In this document: in pieces, positions 6,850-13,707 of the stretch | Numbering within the stretch: position 1 is the stretch's first letter | How the letters are laid out: the number at the start of each line of letters is the position of its first letter | NCBI GenBank assembly: GCA_958445065.1 | Contig: CAUCQW010000034.1 | Span: forward strand, 1 to 19,665 | DNA length: 19,665 bases | Source of the DNA: an uncultured Collinsella sp. | GTDB taxonomy: Bacteria > Actinomycetota > Coriobacteriia > Coriobacteriales > Coriobacteriaceae | Direction of reading: 5' to 3' | Notes under the pieces: model-generated | What the model saw: the letters and a program-made list of their open reading frames with translations, nothing else | The model's database searches: none | Told to the model about the DNA's origin: nothing | Translations under genes and position numbers: made by a program

Positions 6850-6966
6850 GGTCCCCTTGGGGCTTCCCCTGAAAACAATCCGCAGATCGAATTGCCCCGT
6901 CGCGCGAAGCGCACGACGGGGCAATTCATGATCGAGGACGTTTTCAGGGGAAGCCCCAAGGGGACC
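6850..6966 (-). repeat. Nested palindromic element A (conserved GTCCTC / TGCGGA internal loop)
   Basis: The outer arms 6850-6876 and 6940-6966 are perfectly complementary over 27 bp. The inner arms 6889-6902 and 6914-6927 are perfect over 14 bp, capped by GCGC-TTC-GCGC. On the minus strand the junction reads GTCCTC (6938-6933), helix strand GATC, bulge AT, hairpin, helix strand GATC, then TGCGGATT (6883-6876). Elements B and C have other stems but the same junction. It starts 23 bp after the thrB stop and so may form the 3' end of the thrB transcript, but there is no T-tract. Confidence 0.7.
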
Positions 6967-6989
6967 GGTGAGAGCAATGAGGCAGGGCG

Positions 6990-7871
6990 CTACAGGTACT
7001 CGATTTGAGCGCCCTCGGTGTCGCACGTCAGAATATGCGTGTCACACTTGGGGAACTGCTCACGCAGCTTGACCTGCAGGAACTTTGCCACGATGGTGTC
7101 GTCAGTCACGGCCATGAGGGTCGAGCCCGAACCACTAATCCAGATGGTCTTGGCGCCGCCGTTAAGGCAGGTATCGCGCACGGCGTTGTAGTCGGGGATG
7201 AGGCGGCGACGATAGGGCTCCTGGATGCGGTCGTCATTAGCGGCGGCAATCAGGTCCAGGTCGCCGGTTTCCAGGCCGCGCGTCATGCCGGCGATGCGGC
7301 CCATTTGCCATACGGCAGTGGAGAGTGGAATCTCCTGCGGCACAACCTTGCGCGCCTCGCTCGTATGTACCTCGTAGGGCGGAATCACGGTAATAAAACG
7401 CAAGCGATCGCTTACCTCGTAGCGCAGGCACTGGGGAAGCGAATCGGTCGGCGTAAAGGAGCAGACGGCGCCGCCCAGGATAGCGGGGGCGACGTTATCG
7501 GGATGGCCCTCGACCTCGGTGGCGATGCGGACGAGCTCGGCGCGGTCGACGGTGTGGCCTGTCAGCGCGGCGGCAGCCATGATGCCAGCGACGACGCAGG
7601 TGGAGCTGGAACCCAGGCCGCGGGCGACGGGCACGTCGGTCTGAATGTCGATAGCGACGGGGAAGGCCGGCTCGCCCCAGGCGGCCAGAGCATCGACAAA
7701 GCTCACATAGACCAGGTTATTCTCGTTTTGGAACTCCTCGGGGCAGCCCGTGATGGTGAGCTTGTCGGCGCGCTCGAAGGTGAAGTGCGAGTAGAGGCTG
7801 ACGGCCATGCCGAGGGTATCGTAGCCGATGCCTAGGTTGGCGCTGGTTGCTGGGACGGTGATTTTGATCAT
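6990..7871 (-). CDS. thrB: Homoserine kinase
   Basis: The 293-aa GHMP-family kinase phosphorylates homoserine to O-phosphohomoserine, the substrate of ThrC. Motifs: the N-terminal VPATSANLGIGYDTLG (6-21), the ATP-binding glycine/serine loop VPVARGLGSSST (80-91), EGHPDNVAPA (121-130), and the C-terminal GHMP motif ISGSGSTLMA (about 250-259). The ATG at 7871 follows AGGAGG (7878-7883), seven bases upstream. It lies downstream of thrC on the same strand, but a 203-bp gap with the thrC terminator and a large palindrome separates them, so thrB may have its own promoter. Confidence 0.95.
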   Translation of the reverse strand: MIKITVPATSANLGIGYDTLGMAVSLYSHFTFERADKLTITGCPEEFQNENNLVYVSFVDALAAWGEPAFPVAIDIQTDVPVARGLGSSSTCVVAGIMAAAALTGHTVDRAELVRIATEVEGHPDNVAPAILGGAVCSFTPTDSLPQCLRYEVSDRLRFITVIPPYEVHTSEARKVVPQEIPLSTAVWQMGRIAGMTRGLETGDLDLIAAANDDRIQEPYRRRLIPDYNAVRDTCLNGGAKTIWISGSGSTLMAVTDDTIVAKFLQVKLREQFPKCDTHILTCDTEGAQIEYL

Positions 7872-7884
7872 GTGAGTCCTCCTG

Positions 7885-7996
7885 GCGTGCCTGGCTGTTT
7901 AGTTCGCTGCTCGGGCAGTCCTGCGCAAGACGGAAAGCACATTAAGTGCTTTCCTTTGCGTGCGGAACTCGCGACGAACTAAACAGCCAGGCACGC
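7885..7996 (+). repeat. Nested palindromic element B (GTCCTG / TGCGGA internal loop)
   Basis: The outer arms 7885-7906 and 7975-7996 are perfect over 22 bp, and the inner hairpin GGAAAGCAC (7932-7940)/GTGCTTTCC (7946-7954) is perfect over 9 bp. Between them the + strand reads GTCCTG (7918-7923), helix strand CGCAA, bulge GAC, hairpin, helix strand TTGCG, then TGCGGAACT (7961-7969), the same order as in A and C. It carries an extra mini-hairpin TGC-TCGG-GCA (7908-7917). It ends one base from the thrB Shine-Dalgarno sequence and, in its conserved orientation, opposes thrB. Confidence 0.68.
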
Positions 7997-8042
7997 TGTG
8001 CGCGTTCGTCATCATCCCGGGGGTTATCTGATAAAAGAAGGT

Positions 8043-8062
8043 GCGCCGGCTTTCGCCGGCGC
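8043..8062 (-). terminator. Intrinsic terminator of thrC
   Basis: On the minus strand, GCGCCGGC-GAAA-GCCGGCGC forms a perfect 8-bp stem with a GAAA tetraloop, 12 bp past the thrC stop, followed by ACCTTCTTTTATC. The T-tract is interrupted, but the position and stem strength fit a Rho-independent terminator. Confidence 0.75.
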
Positions 8063-8074
8063 TTAATAAGGAAT

Positions 8075-9592
8075 CTAGTTGGTGCTCATTCGTTTTGCTG
8101 CAGACTCGACGTAGCTGGCCATCTCATCGACGTCGCAGACGTCTTCGAAACGGACGGGCTTGGACTCGAGCTCGGAGAGCTGTGCTGGGGCGACCGTGTT
8201 GGTTGCCTGCTCGAGCACGCGCATGGCCTCAAAATCATCCTCGGGAACGTCGAGGCCTAGGGCGCCGCAGCAGGCGCGCGGGAACTTGTAGGGGCTGGCG
8301 GTCGAAAGCAACACGCGGGCCTTGGCGCCCTCGGCGGGAGCGACCTGCTCAAAGACGTGATAGCCGCAGGCGGTGTGCGGGTCGATCACGTAGCCGTTCG
8401 CATCCCAGCAGCTCTTGATGGCGGCGCGAACCTCGTTCTCGCTGGCCCAGCCGCAGCCAAACACGCTCTGGATCTTGGCCAGCAGCTCGGCGGGCACTTC
8501 GTAGCGGCCGGTCTGGGCAAGCTGCTCCATAAGGCCGGCAACGAGCTCGCAGTCGCCGTCGGACAGGAAGTAGAGCATGCGCTCCAGGTTGGAGCTGATG
8601 AGGATGTCCATCGACGGCGAGATGGTCGTGAAGAACGGGCGGTTGCGGTCGTAGACGCCGGTGGTCAGGAAGTCAGCGAGCACGTTGTTCTTGTCGCTCG
8701 CGACGATGAGCTTGGCGATGGGCAGACCCATGCGCTTGGCATAGTAGCCGGCCAGGATATCGCCAAAGTTGCCGGTCGGCACGCAGAACTCAACGGCGTC
8801 GCCGGTCTCGATGGCGCCAGCGCGCAGCAACTGCGCATAGGCGGCAAAGTAGTAGACGACCTGCGGCACCAGACGGCCGACATTGATGGAGTTGGCGCTC
8901 GAAAGCACGGTGCCAGCGGCCTCCAGGCGCTCGGCAAGCTCCTTATCGGCAAAGATGCGCTTGACGGCGCTCTGGGCGTCGTCAAAGTTGCCGCGGATAC
9001 CGCAGACGGCGACGTTGTCGCCCTCCTGCGTGGACATCTGCAGGTTCTGGACGCGGCTGACCTTGCCCTCGGGATAAAAGACGGTAATGCCCGTGCCCGG
9101 AGCATCGGCAAAACCGGCGAGTGCTGCCTTGCCCGTGTCGCCCGACGTGGCGGTGACGATCATGATGCGCTCGGCGCCGCCGTCCTTGGCGGAGGTGCGG
9201 GCCATGAGGCGGGGGAGCATCTGCAGAGCGACGTCCTTAAAGGCACTCGTGGGGCCGCCAAAGAGCTCCATCACATAGGTCTGAGGGGCGTCAGCGCCCG
9301 GCGCAGCGTCGAGTTTGACGAGCGGCGTGACCTCTTTGCTCGCGAACGTGCCGCGGTATGCCTCGTCGACACACGCCGAAATTTCTTCGGTCGTGTAATC
9401 ATTCAGTAACATTCCCAACACATCTTGAGCGATTTCAAAGTACGATTTATCTGCAAGCGAGCTGATATCGACCTGCTGGGTGCCGAGCTCGTCCGAGACA
9501 AACAAACCCCCGTCGGGAGCGATGCCGGTACGGATTGCCACCTTACTTGAGCACGATAAAGTGCGTCCTCGTGTACTATGATAAGTTCCCAT
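8075..9592 (-). CDS. thrC: Threonine synthase (PLP-dependent)
   Basis: The 505-aa enzyme converts O-phosphohomoserine to threonine. The N-terminus YHSTRG is typical of the long (yeast/E. coli-type) threonine synthases; the PLP-binding lysine is Lys119 in GGPTSAFKDVAL; the phosphate-binding SGDTGKAA and the later CVPTGNFGDILAGYYAKRMG are also present. I chose the ATG at 9592, with GAGGAG nine bases upstream; an in-frame upstream GTG (9637) would add 15 non-conserved residues. It is transcribed divergently from lysC and followed by its own terminator and then thrB. Confidence 0.95.
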   Translation of the reverse strand: MGTYHSTRGRTLSCSSKVAIRTGIAPDGGLFVSDELGTQQVDISSLADKSYFEIAQDVLGMLLNDYTTEEISACVDEAYRGTFASKEVTPLVKLDAAPGADAPQTYVMELFGGPTSAFKDVALQMLPRLMARTSAKDGGAERIMIVTATSGDTGKAALAGFADAPGTGITVFYPEGKVSRVQNLQMSTQEGDNVAVCGIRGNFDDAQSAVKRIFADKELAERLEAAGTVLSSANSINVGRLVPQVVYYFAAYAQLLRAGAIETGDAVEFCVPTGNFGDILAGYYAKRMGLPIAKLIVASDKNNVLADFLTTGVYDRNRPFFTTISPSMDILISSNLERMLYFLSDGDCELVAGLMEQLAQTGRYEVPAELLAKIQSVFGCGWASENEVRAAIKSCWDANGYVIDPHTACGYHVFEQVAPAEGAKARVLLSTASPYKFPRACCGALGLDVPEDDFEAMRVLEQATNTVAPAQLSELESKPVRFEDVCDVDEMASYVESAAKRMSTN

Positions 9593-9696
9593 ATAACACT
9601 GCTCCTCGGATGCCTTGGTCCCAATCGGTGAAACCATGGTATCAGAGCGCGCAAAGTAGGTTCGCAGAGGCTTTTTAGAAAGGTAACCTCCAGCCC
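9593..9696. promoter_or_regulatory. Divergent thrC/lysC promoter region
   Basis: The 104 bp between the two start codons must hold promoters for both directions. I see near-consensus fragments (TATCAG and its surroundings near 9640) but no well-spaced -35/-10 pair, and no T-box, lysine or threonine attenuator, so shared control is inferred only from the layout. Confidence 0.3.
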
Positions 9697-11085
9697 ATGA
9701 TTAAGATTGCCAAGTTTGGCGGCTCGTCGGTCGCCGACGCCGAACACTTTAAGAAGATTAAGGCCATTGTCGATGCCGACCCGGCCCGCCGTTTTGTGGT
9801 GGTTTCTGCCTGCGGTCGCCGTTTTAAGGGCGACACCAAGGTGACCGACCTGCTCTACTTGGTCAACGCGCACGTCAAGTACCACGTGTCATGCGAGGAG
9901 CTGCTCGAGGACATCGGCCAGCGCTACTTTGATATTGCTGACGAGCTAGGGCTCACCTATCCCATCCGCGAGGAGTTTGCGGCCTTTGCCGAGCGCGCCC
10001 GCTCGGGTGGCTACTCTACCGAGGAACTCGTGAGCCGCGGCGAGTACTTTACCGCCCGTCTGATGGCCGAGTACCTGGGTCTGCCGTTCCTGGATGCCGC
10101 GACGGTTGTTGCGTTCCATCATGACGGTACGCTCAGCATGAACCGCACCTCCGAGCTGGTGCAGGAGTACGGCCAGCAGGGCGGCTTTGTTATGCCCGGT
10201 TTCTACGGCGCGACGCGAGAGGGCCAGATCAAGCTGCTCGACCGCGGCGGCGGCGATATCTCGGGTTCGATCTTGGCCAAGTGCCTAGGCGCCGATCTGT
10301 ACGAGAACTGGACCGACGTTTCGGGCTTCTATTCTGCCGATCCGCGCATTGTGCCCGAGGCTCAGCCCATCGCCCGCGTTACCTACGAGGAGCTGCGAGA
10401 GCTTTCGTACATGGGCGCAAGTGTCCTGCACGAGGAGGCCGTGTTCCCTGTGCGTGAGGCGGGTATTCCGCTGGTCATCAAGAACACCAACGCGCCGCAG
10501 GACCCCGGCACCATCATTAGCGAGACGGCTGACGAGGGCGAGGCAGAGCCCATCATTACCGGTGTGACCGGCAAGCGCGGTTTTGTCGCCATCAACGTGG
10601 CCCGCGACCGCACCAAGCCCCGCGTTGGCTTTATGCGCCGCGCGCTTTCGGTCTTCGAGCGCTATGACGTTTCCGTCGAGCACATGCCCACCGGTGTCGA
10701 CCGCTTTGGCGCCGTGGTGCAGGAGCAGGATGTGCACGATTCGCTGTACTCGCTTGTGGGCGACATCCAGCAGGAGGTCGAGCCGCTCGAGATCGAGGTC
10801 GTTGAGGGTCTGGCACTTATTGCTACCGTCGGTCGTAACCTGCGCGGTCGTGCAGGTATCTCGGGCCATCTGTTTGGCATGCTCGGCCAGGCCGGCGTGA
10901 GCGTGCGCATGATTTCGCAGAGCTGTGACGAGATCAATATCATTATCGGTGTCGAGGAGAAGGACTTCGACCTGGCGATTCGGACCATTTACCGCGCCTT
11001 CTCCGACGAGAACGGCATCGTGAAGGTCTCCGACCTGGAGCCCGCCGAGCCGCTCGAGCCTGCCCTGGCCGCACTCCACAAGTAG
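9697..11085 (+). CDS. lysC: Aspartate kinase with C-terminal ACT domains
   Basis: The 462-aa enzyme phosphorylates aspartate, the first step to lysine, methionine and threonine. The catalytic part opens with IKIAKFGGSSVAD (2-14) and includes the segment ENWTDVSGFYSADPRIV (about 203-219) and the SYMGASVLH block. The C-terminal third (about residues 302-445) has the two ACT repeats that bind feedback inhibitors; the second contains VSVRMISQSCDEINI. The length fits a monofunctional aspartokinase without homoserine dehydrogenase. The ATG at 9697 is preceded by a modest AAAGG 13 bases upstream. asd follows in the same direction after 173 bp, and thrC lies divergent, so this locus feeds threonine synthesis. 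Confidence 0.95.
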   Translation: MIKIAKFGGSSVADAEHFKKIKAIVDADPARRFVVVSACGRRFKGDTKVTDLLYLVNAHVKYHVSCEELLEDIGQRYFDIADELGLTYPIREEFAAFAERARSGGYSTEELVSRGEYFTARLMAEYLGLPFLDAATVVAFHHDGTLSMNRTSELVQEYGQQGGFVMPGFYGATREGQIKLLDRGGGDISGSILAKCLGADLYENWTDVSGFYSADPRIVPEAQPIARVTYEELRELSYMGASVLHEEAVFPVREAGIPLVIKNTNAPQDPGTIISETADEGEAEPIITGVTGKRGFVAINVARDRTKPRVGFMRRALSVFERYDVSVEHMPTGVDRFGAVVQEQDVHDSLYSLVGDIQQEVEPLEIEVVEGLALIATVGRNLRGRAGISGHLFGMLGQAGVSVRMISQSCDEINIIIGVEEKDFDLAIRTIYRAFSDENGIVKVSDLEPAEPLEPALAALHK

Positions 11086-11092
11086 TTTCCGT

Positions 11093-11133
11093 CCCGGTAG
11101 ATTTTTAGGATGTCCCAAAAATCTACTGCCGGG
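11093..11133. repeat. REP-like hairpin with GGGACA loop (minus orientation)
   Basis: GTAGATTTTT (11097-11106) and AAAAATCTAC (11117-11126) pair perfectly over 10 bp, with outer CCCG/CGGG pairing around a TG bulge. On the minus strand the loop reads GGGACATCCT, resembling the GGGACAG loops at 1450 and 18743. It lies 7 bp after lysC and may end its transcript. Confidence 0.5.
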
Positions 11134-11156
11134 CGTTTCGTTTCGGTTTCGTTTCG

Positions 11157-11183
11157 ACGGGGCGGGTTTTGTATCCGCCCCGT
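11157..11183 (+). terminator. GC-rich hairpin between lysC and asd
   Basis: ACGGGGCGG (11157-11165) and CCGCCCCGT (11175-11183) form a 9-bp perfect stem with a 9-nt loop, followed by TCTTGTAT. The T-tract is weak. It is immediately preceded by four TTTCG units (about 11135-11156). It is either a lysC terminator or a leader structure for asd, whose start is 75 bp downstream. Confidence 0.45.
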
Positions 11184-11258
11184 TCTTGTATAAACTGGGC
11201 AAGAATATCCGGCCTGCTTGGCGTGCGGGCGATAGCCACAACCTTTAAAGGGGGAAGC

Positions 11259-12284
11259 ATGAAACAGTACACGGTTGCTATTTTGGGCGCGACGGGAGCC
11301 GTGGGCACCCAGATGCTCGAGTGCCTCAACGAGCAGGAGTTCCCGGTTGGCAAGCTCAAGCTGCTGGCGAGCGCGCGTTCTGCGGGCAAGACCGTCGAGT
11401 TCCGCGGCGAGCAGATCGTGATCGAAGAGGCTTGTCCCGAGGCCTTTGAGGGCTGTGACATTGTGCTTGGAGCCGCCGGCGACGACATCGCGAAGGAGCT
11501 ACTGCCCGAGGCCGTCAAGCGCGGCGCCGTCGTGGTCGACAACAGCCACGCCTTCCGCATGGATCCTGAGGTGCCGCTGGTCGTGCCCGAGATCAATGCC
11601 GACGACATCAAGTGGCATCACGGCCTTATCGCCAATCCCAACTGCGCGACCATCATCGGCCTGGTTCCCACCTGGCCGCTGCATCAGCTCGCCGGCGTGA
11701 AGCGCATGATCGTCTCCACGTATCAGGCGGCTTCGGGTGCCGGCGCTCCCGGTATGGCCGAGCTCGAGGCTCAGCTGGCCGCCCTGGGCCGCGGCGAGGA
11801 GATTCCCGAGCCGCGCGCATTTGCCGCCCAGCTGGCGAGCAACCTGATTCCGCAGATTGGCGGCGTCAAGGAGGAGGGCTTTACCTCCGAGGAGATGAAG
11901 CTGCAAAACGAGGGCCGCAAGATCATGCACCTGCCCGAGCTGCGCGTGAACTGCACCTGCGTGCGCGTGCCCGTGCTGCGCTCGCACTCCGAGAGCATTA
12001 CGCTTGAGTTTGAGCGCGACATTACGGTTGACGAGGCCCGTGCTGCGCTGGCTGCCGCTCCGGGCGTGAAGCTGGTTGACGACATGAGCGCCGAGGATGC
12101 GCACGATCGCTTCCCCATGCCGATGGATACGTCCGACCAGGATTTGATTTGGGTCGGTCGCGTGCGCCGCGACATCTCGAACCCCGAGGCCGCGCGTGGC
12201 ATCACCTTCTGGTGCTGCGGCGACCAAATCCGTAAGGGCGCGGCAACCAACGCCGTCCAGATCGCCAAGCTGCTCTGCGAGTAG
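11259..12284 (+). CDS. asd: Aspartate-semialdehyde dehydrogenase
   Basis: The 341-aa enzyme reduces aspartyl phosphate with NADPH to aspartate semialdehyde, the branch point to lysine/diaminopimelate and homoserine. It shows the NADP-binding loop GATGAVG (10-16), the catalytic Cys129 in NPNCATI, the SGAGAPG turn (159-165), and the active-site His243 in RVPVLRSHSE. The ATG at 11259 follows AAGGGGGAAG; longer in-frame starts run into the intergenic hairpin and lack the family N-terminus. It is co-directional with lysC and followed 15 bp later by palindromic element C. Confidence 0.95.
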   Translation: MKQYTVAILGATGAVGTQMLECLNEQEFPVGKLKLLASARSAGKTVEFRGEQIVIEEACPEAFEGCDIVLGAAGDDIAKELLPEAVKRGAVVVDNSHAFRMDPEVPLVVPEINADDIKWHHGLIANPNCATIIGLVPTWPLHQLAGVKRMIVSTYQAASGAGAPGMAELEAQLAALGRGEEIPEPRAFAAQLASNLIPQIGGVKEEGFTSEEMKLQNEGRKIMHLPELRVNCTCVRVPVLRSHSESITLEFERDITVDEARAALAAAPGVKLVDDMSAEDAHDRFPMPMDTSDQDLIWVGRVRRDISNPEAARGITFWCCGDQIRKGAATNAVQIAKLLCE

Positions 12285-12299
12285 GTTGACCTGTCCGGC

Positions 12300-12421
12300 G
12301 GGGCCGGGCTTAGTTTTCAGAACGTCCTCGACCATGTGTGGCGCCTTGTCCTGCTCCTTCGGAGCCGCGGACAAGGCGCCACACTGGTCTGCGGAGTGTT
12401 CTGAAAACTAAGCCCGGCCCC
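12300..12421 (+). repeat. Nested palindromic element C (conserved GTCCTC / TGCGGA internal loop)
   Basis: The outer arms 12300-12323 and 12398-12421 are perfect over 24 bp, and the inner arms GTGTGGCGCCTTGTCC (12336-12351) and 12369-12384 over 16 bp, capped by GCTCC-TTC-GGAGC. The junction reads GTCCTC (12324-12329), helix strand GACCA, bulge T, inner hairpin, helix strand TGGTC, then TGCGGAGT (12390-12397). Its conserved strand is co-directional with asd, as element A's is with thrB. No T-tract follows. Confidence 0.7.
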
Positions 12422-12582
12422 CGCCTGCGGTGACGCTGCTGCGAGCGGTCTGCGATGGGGCCGTTGTTGGTTGGGGCCGCTGGGCTGATGTGGGGGCGCG
12501 TGGCCGTTGCGGGCCCTGGTCCCGGCGGCGGCCTCGGCGCTTCGCGCTTGCTGCTTTAGGTGACTTTGGGGTTGGTGCGAAT

Positions 12583-12764
12583 CGAAGGTGAATGGTTTCC
12601 CGCGAAGTGAACGACCTATTTTGGGCCCTTGAAGCATTGGCATATTTTGGCCGCCATTTCCTGCGGTTTTATCGCATGAATCCTGCTGTTTTGCAATCAA
12701 AAAATGCGGATGCTTCGGCGCCCTAGTTTTACTCGTTCACTTCTCGGAAAACCATTCACCTTCG
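12583..12764. repeat. 182-bp imperfect palindrome, MITE-like
   Basis: The end arms 12583-12614 and 12733-12764 are inverted repeats matching at 30 of 32 positions; the termini read CGAAGGTGAATGG and CCATTCACCTTCG. Pairing continues inward with gaps (GAAGCAT near 12631 against ATGCTTC near 12710). No coding frame is convincing and no clear target-site duplication is seen. The GC-rich stretch 12422-12582 before it and 12765-12889 after it hold no gene that I can support. Confidence 0.55.
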
Positions 12765-12889
12765 TTTTTGCCGGACATCGTTTTGGGCGTTGCGACTCGG
12801 TATCAGCCGATATTGAGAGGGAGAACGCCCCCCCCTGGACAATCGAGTCTGTCCGAATGTATCTGCGGGGTTGTCTGCACAATTCGCGG

Positions 12890-12895
12890 TATTAT
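12890..12895 (+). promoter_or_regulatory. Candidate -10 box of ogt
   Basis: TATTAT lies 27 bp before the GTG start, in the context CGGTATTATGGTG, very like CGGTATTATGCTG at 1689-1701. No good -35 is found at 16-18 bp spacing. Confidence 0.35.
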
Positions 12896-12922
12896 GGTGC
12901 GGAGTTTTGAAAGGAGCCGTTG

Positions 12923-13501
12923 GTGGTCACGACGACGTTTGCTTCGCCTTTGGGCGAAATCCTGCTTGCCGCTGATGGCCGCGGTTTGACGGGGCTTTGG
13001 TTTGAGGGGCAGGAGCACTTTGGCTCTACGCTGCTCAAAGAAGATGCGGAGTACGTCGTAGGTGCCGATGCGGTTTCTGGTACCGGTGGGATGTCTTCGG
13101 TGAGTCCGGCAAATGGCGCGGCTTCTTCGGTGCTTGAGCGTTCTTGGGCTTGGCTGAATGCTTATTTTGCGGGGCAGGAGCCTCGGTTTACGCCGCCGTT
13201 GCATATGATTGGTACGGCGTTTCAGCGCGAGGTTTGGTTTGAGCTGCTTTCAATTCCGCGTGGCGAGGTCGCTACGTATGGCGAGATCGCCCAGCGTGTT
13301 GCGGCTCGACATCGTGTGCCGGGAAATGAAGCGCCCGTTGTATCTCCTCGCGCGGTGGGGGCTGCGGTTGCGCGTAATCCCATTTCGATTATCGTGCCGT
13401 GCCATCGCGTGGTCGCGGCCGACGGATCGCTCAACGGATACGCCGGTGGACTGGATCGCAAAGAATGGCTGCTGTGCCTCGAGGGCGCGTACGAGGAGTA
13501 A
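12923..13501 (+). CDS. ogt: Methylated-DNA--protein-cysteine methyltransferase
   Basis: The 192-aa suicide enzyme removes O6-alkyl groups from guanine. The alkyl-acceptor is Cys160 in the invariant IIVPCHRVV motif; the Arg-finger/minor-groove helix region is YGEIAQRVA followed by RAVGAAVARNP (143-153), and the end NGYAGGLDRKEWLL is canonical. Compared with typical Ogt proteins there are two extra segments: a Ser/Gly/Ala-rich one at about 44-70 in the linker, and about ten residues (130-141) before RAVG. I chose the GTG at 12923, six bases after AAGGAG; a TTG one codon upstream is too close to it. It is a single-gene unit, converging on clcF. Confidence 0.92.
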   Translation: MVTTTFASPLGEILLAADGRGLTGLWFEGQEHFGSTLLKEDAEYVVGADAVSGTGGMSSVSPANGAASSVLERSWAWLNAYFAGQEPRFTPPLHMIGTAFQREVWFELLSIPRGEVATYGEIAQRVAARHRVPGNEAPVVSPRAVGAAVARNPISIIVPCHRVVAADGSLNGYAGGLDRKEWLLCLEGAYEE

Positions 13502-13540
13502 CGCTCGAGCACTTTGCATAGCCAAGATGCCGTGAAAGAA

Positions 13541-13682
13541 CGGGACACGCTTTCCGAATGGAGGCTCAGACGGAAACCACGTCCCGGAATTCTGTTTTAA
13601 AGCGGGATGCGCTTTCCGAATGGCGTCCCGAGCGGAAACCGTGCCCCGGAATACAGCCTCAGAGTGGGACGCCGTTTCCGGT
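13541..13682. repeat. 62-bp tandem repeat, 2.3 copies, each a hairpin
   Basis: Copies start at 13541, 13603 and 13665 (the last partial). Copies 1 and 2 share GCTTTCCGAATGG and CGGAAACC, then CCCGGAAT, at identical offsets; copy 3 keeps GGGAC and TTTCCG. Within each full copy CGGGA...TTTCCG pairs with CGGAAA...TCCCG (or CCCCG), giving a hairpin. The array fills most of the space between the convergent ogt and clcF genes. Confidence 0.65.
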
Positions 13683-13707
13683 TGAGACCACCTGCCTGGA
13701 CATCGAT

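Noticed and set aside
6850..6966. Elements A, B and C as ordinary intrinsic terminators
   Set aside because: None is followed by a T-tract, stems of 22-27 bp with internal loops are far larger than needed, and B lies just upstream of thrB rather than at a 3' end.
12300..12421. Elements A-C as integron attC sites
   Set aside because: AAC/GTT bases flank the junction in A and C, which recalls attC core sites, but the arrangement is internal rather than at the ends, B does not share it, and there is no cassette array or integron integrase.
12704..12989. Short + strand frames upstream of ogt
   Set aside because: They overlap the MITE-like palindrome arm and the ogt promoter region, and lack ribosome-binding sites and protein-like composition.
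13541..13682. CRISPR array
   Set aside because: Only 2.3 units; similarity is spread over the 62-bp period rather than divided into identical repeats and unique spacers, and there are no cas genes.
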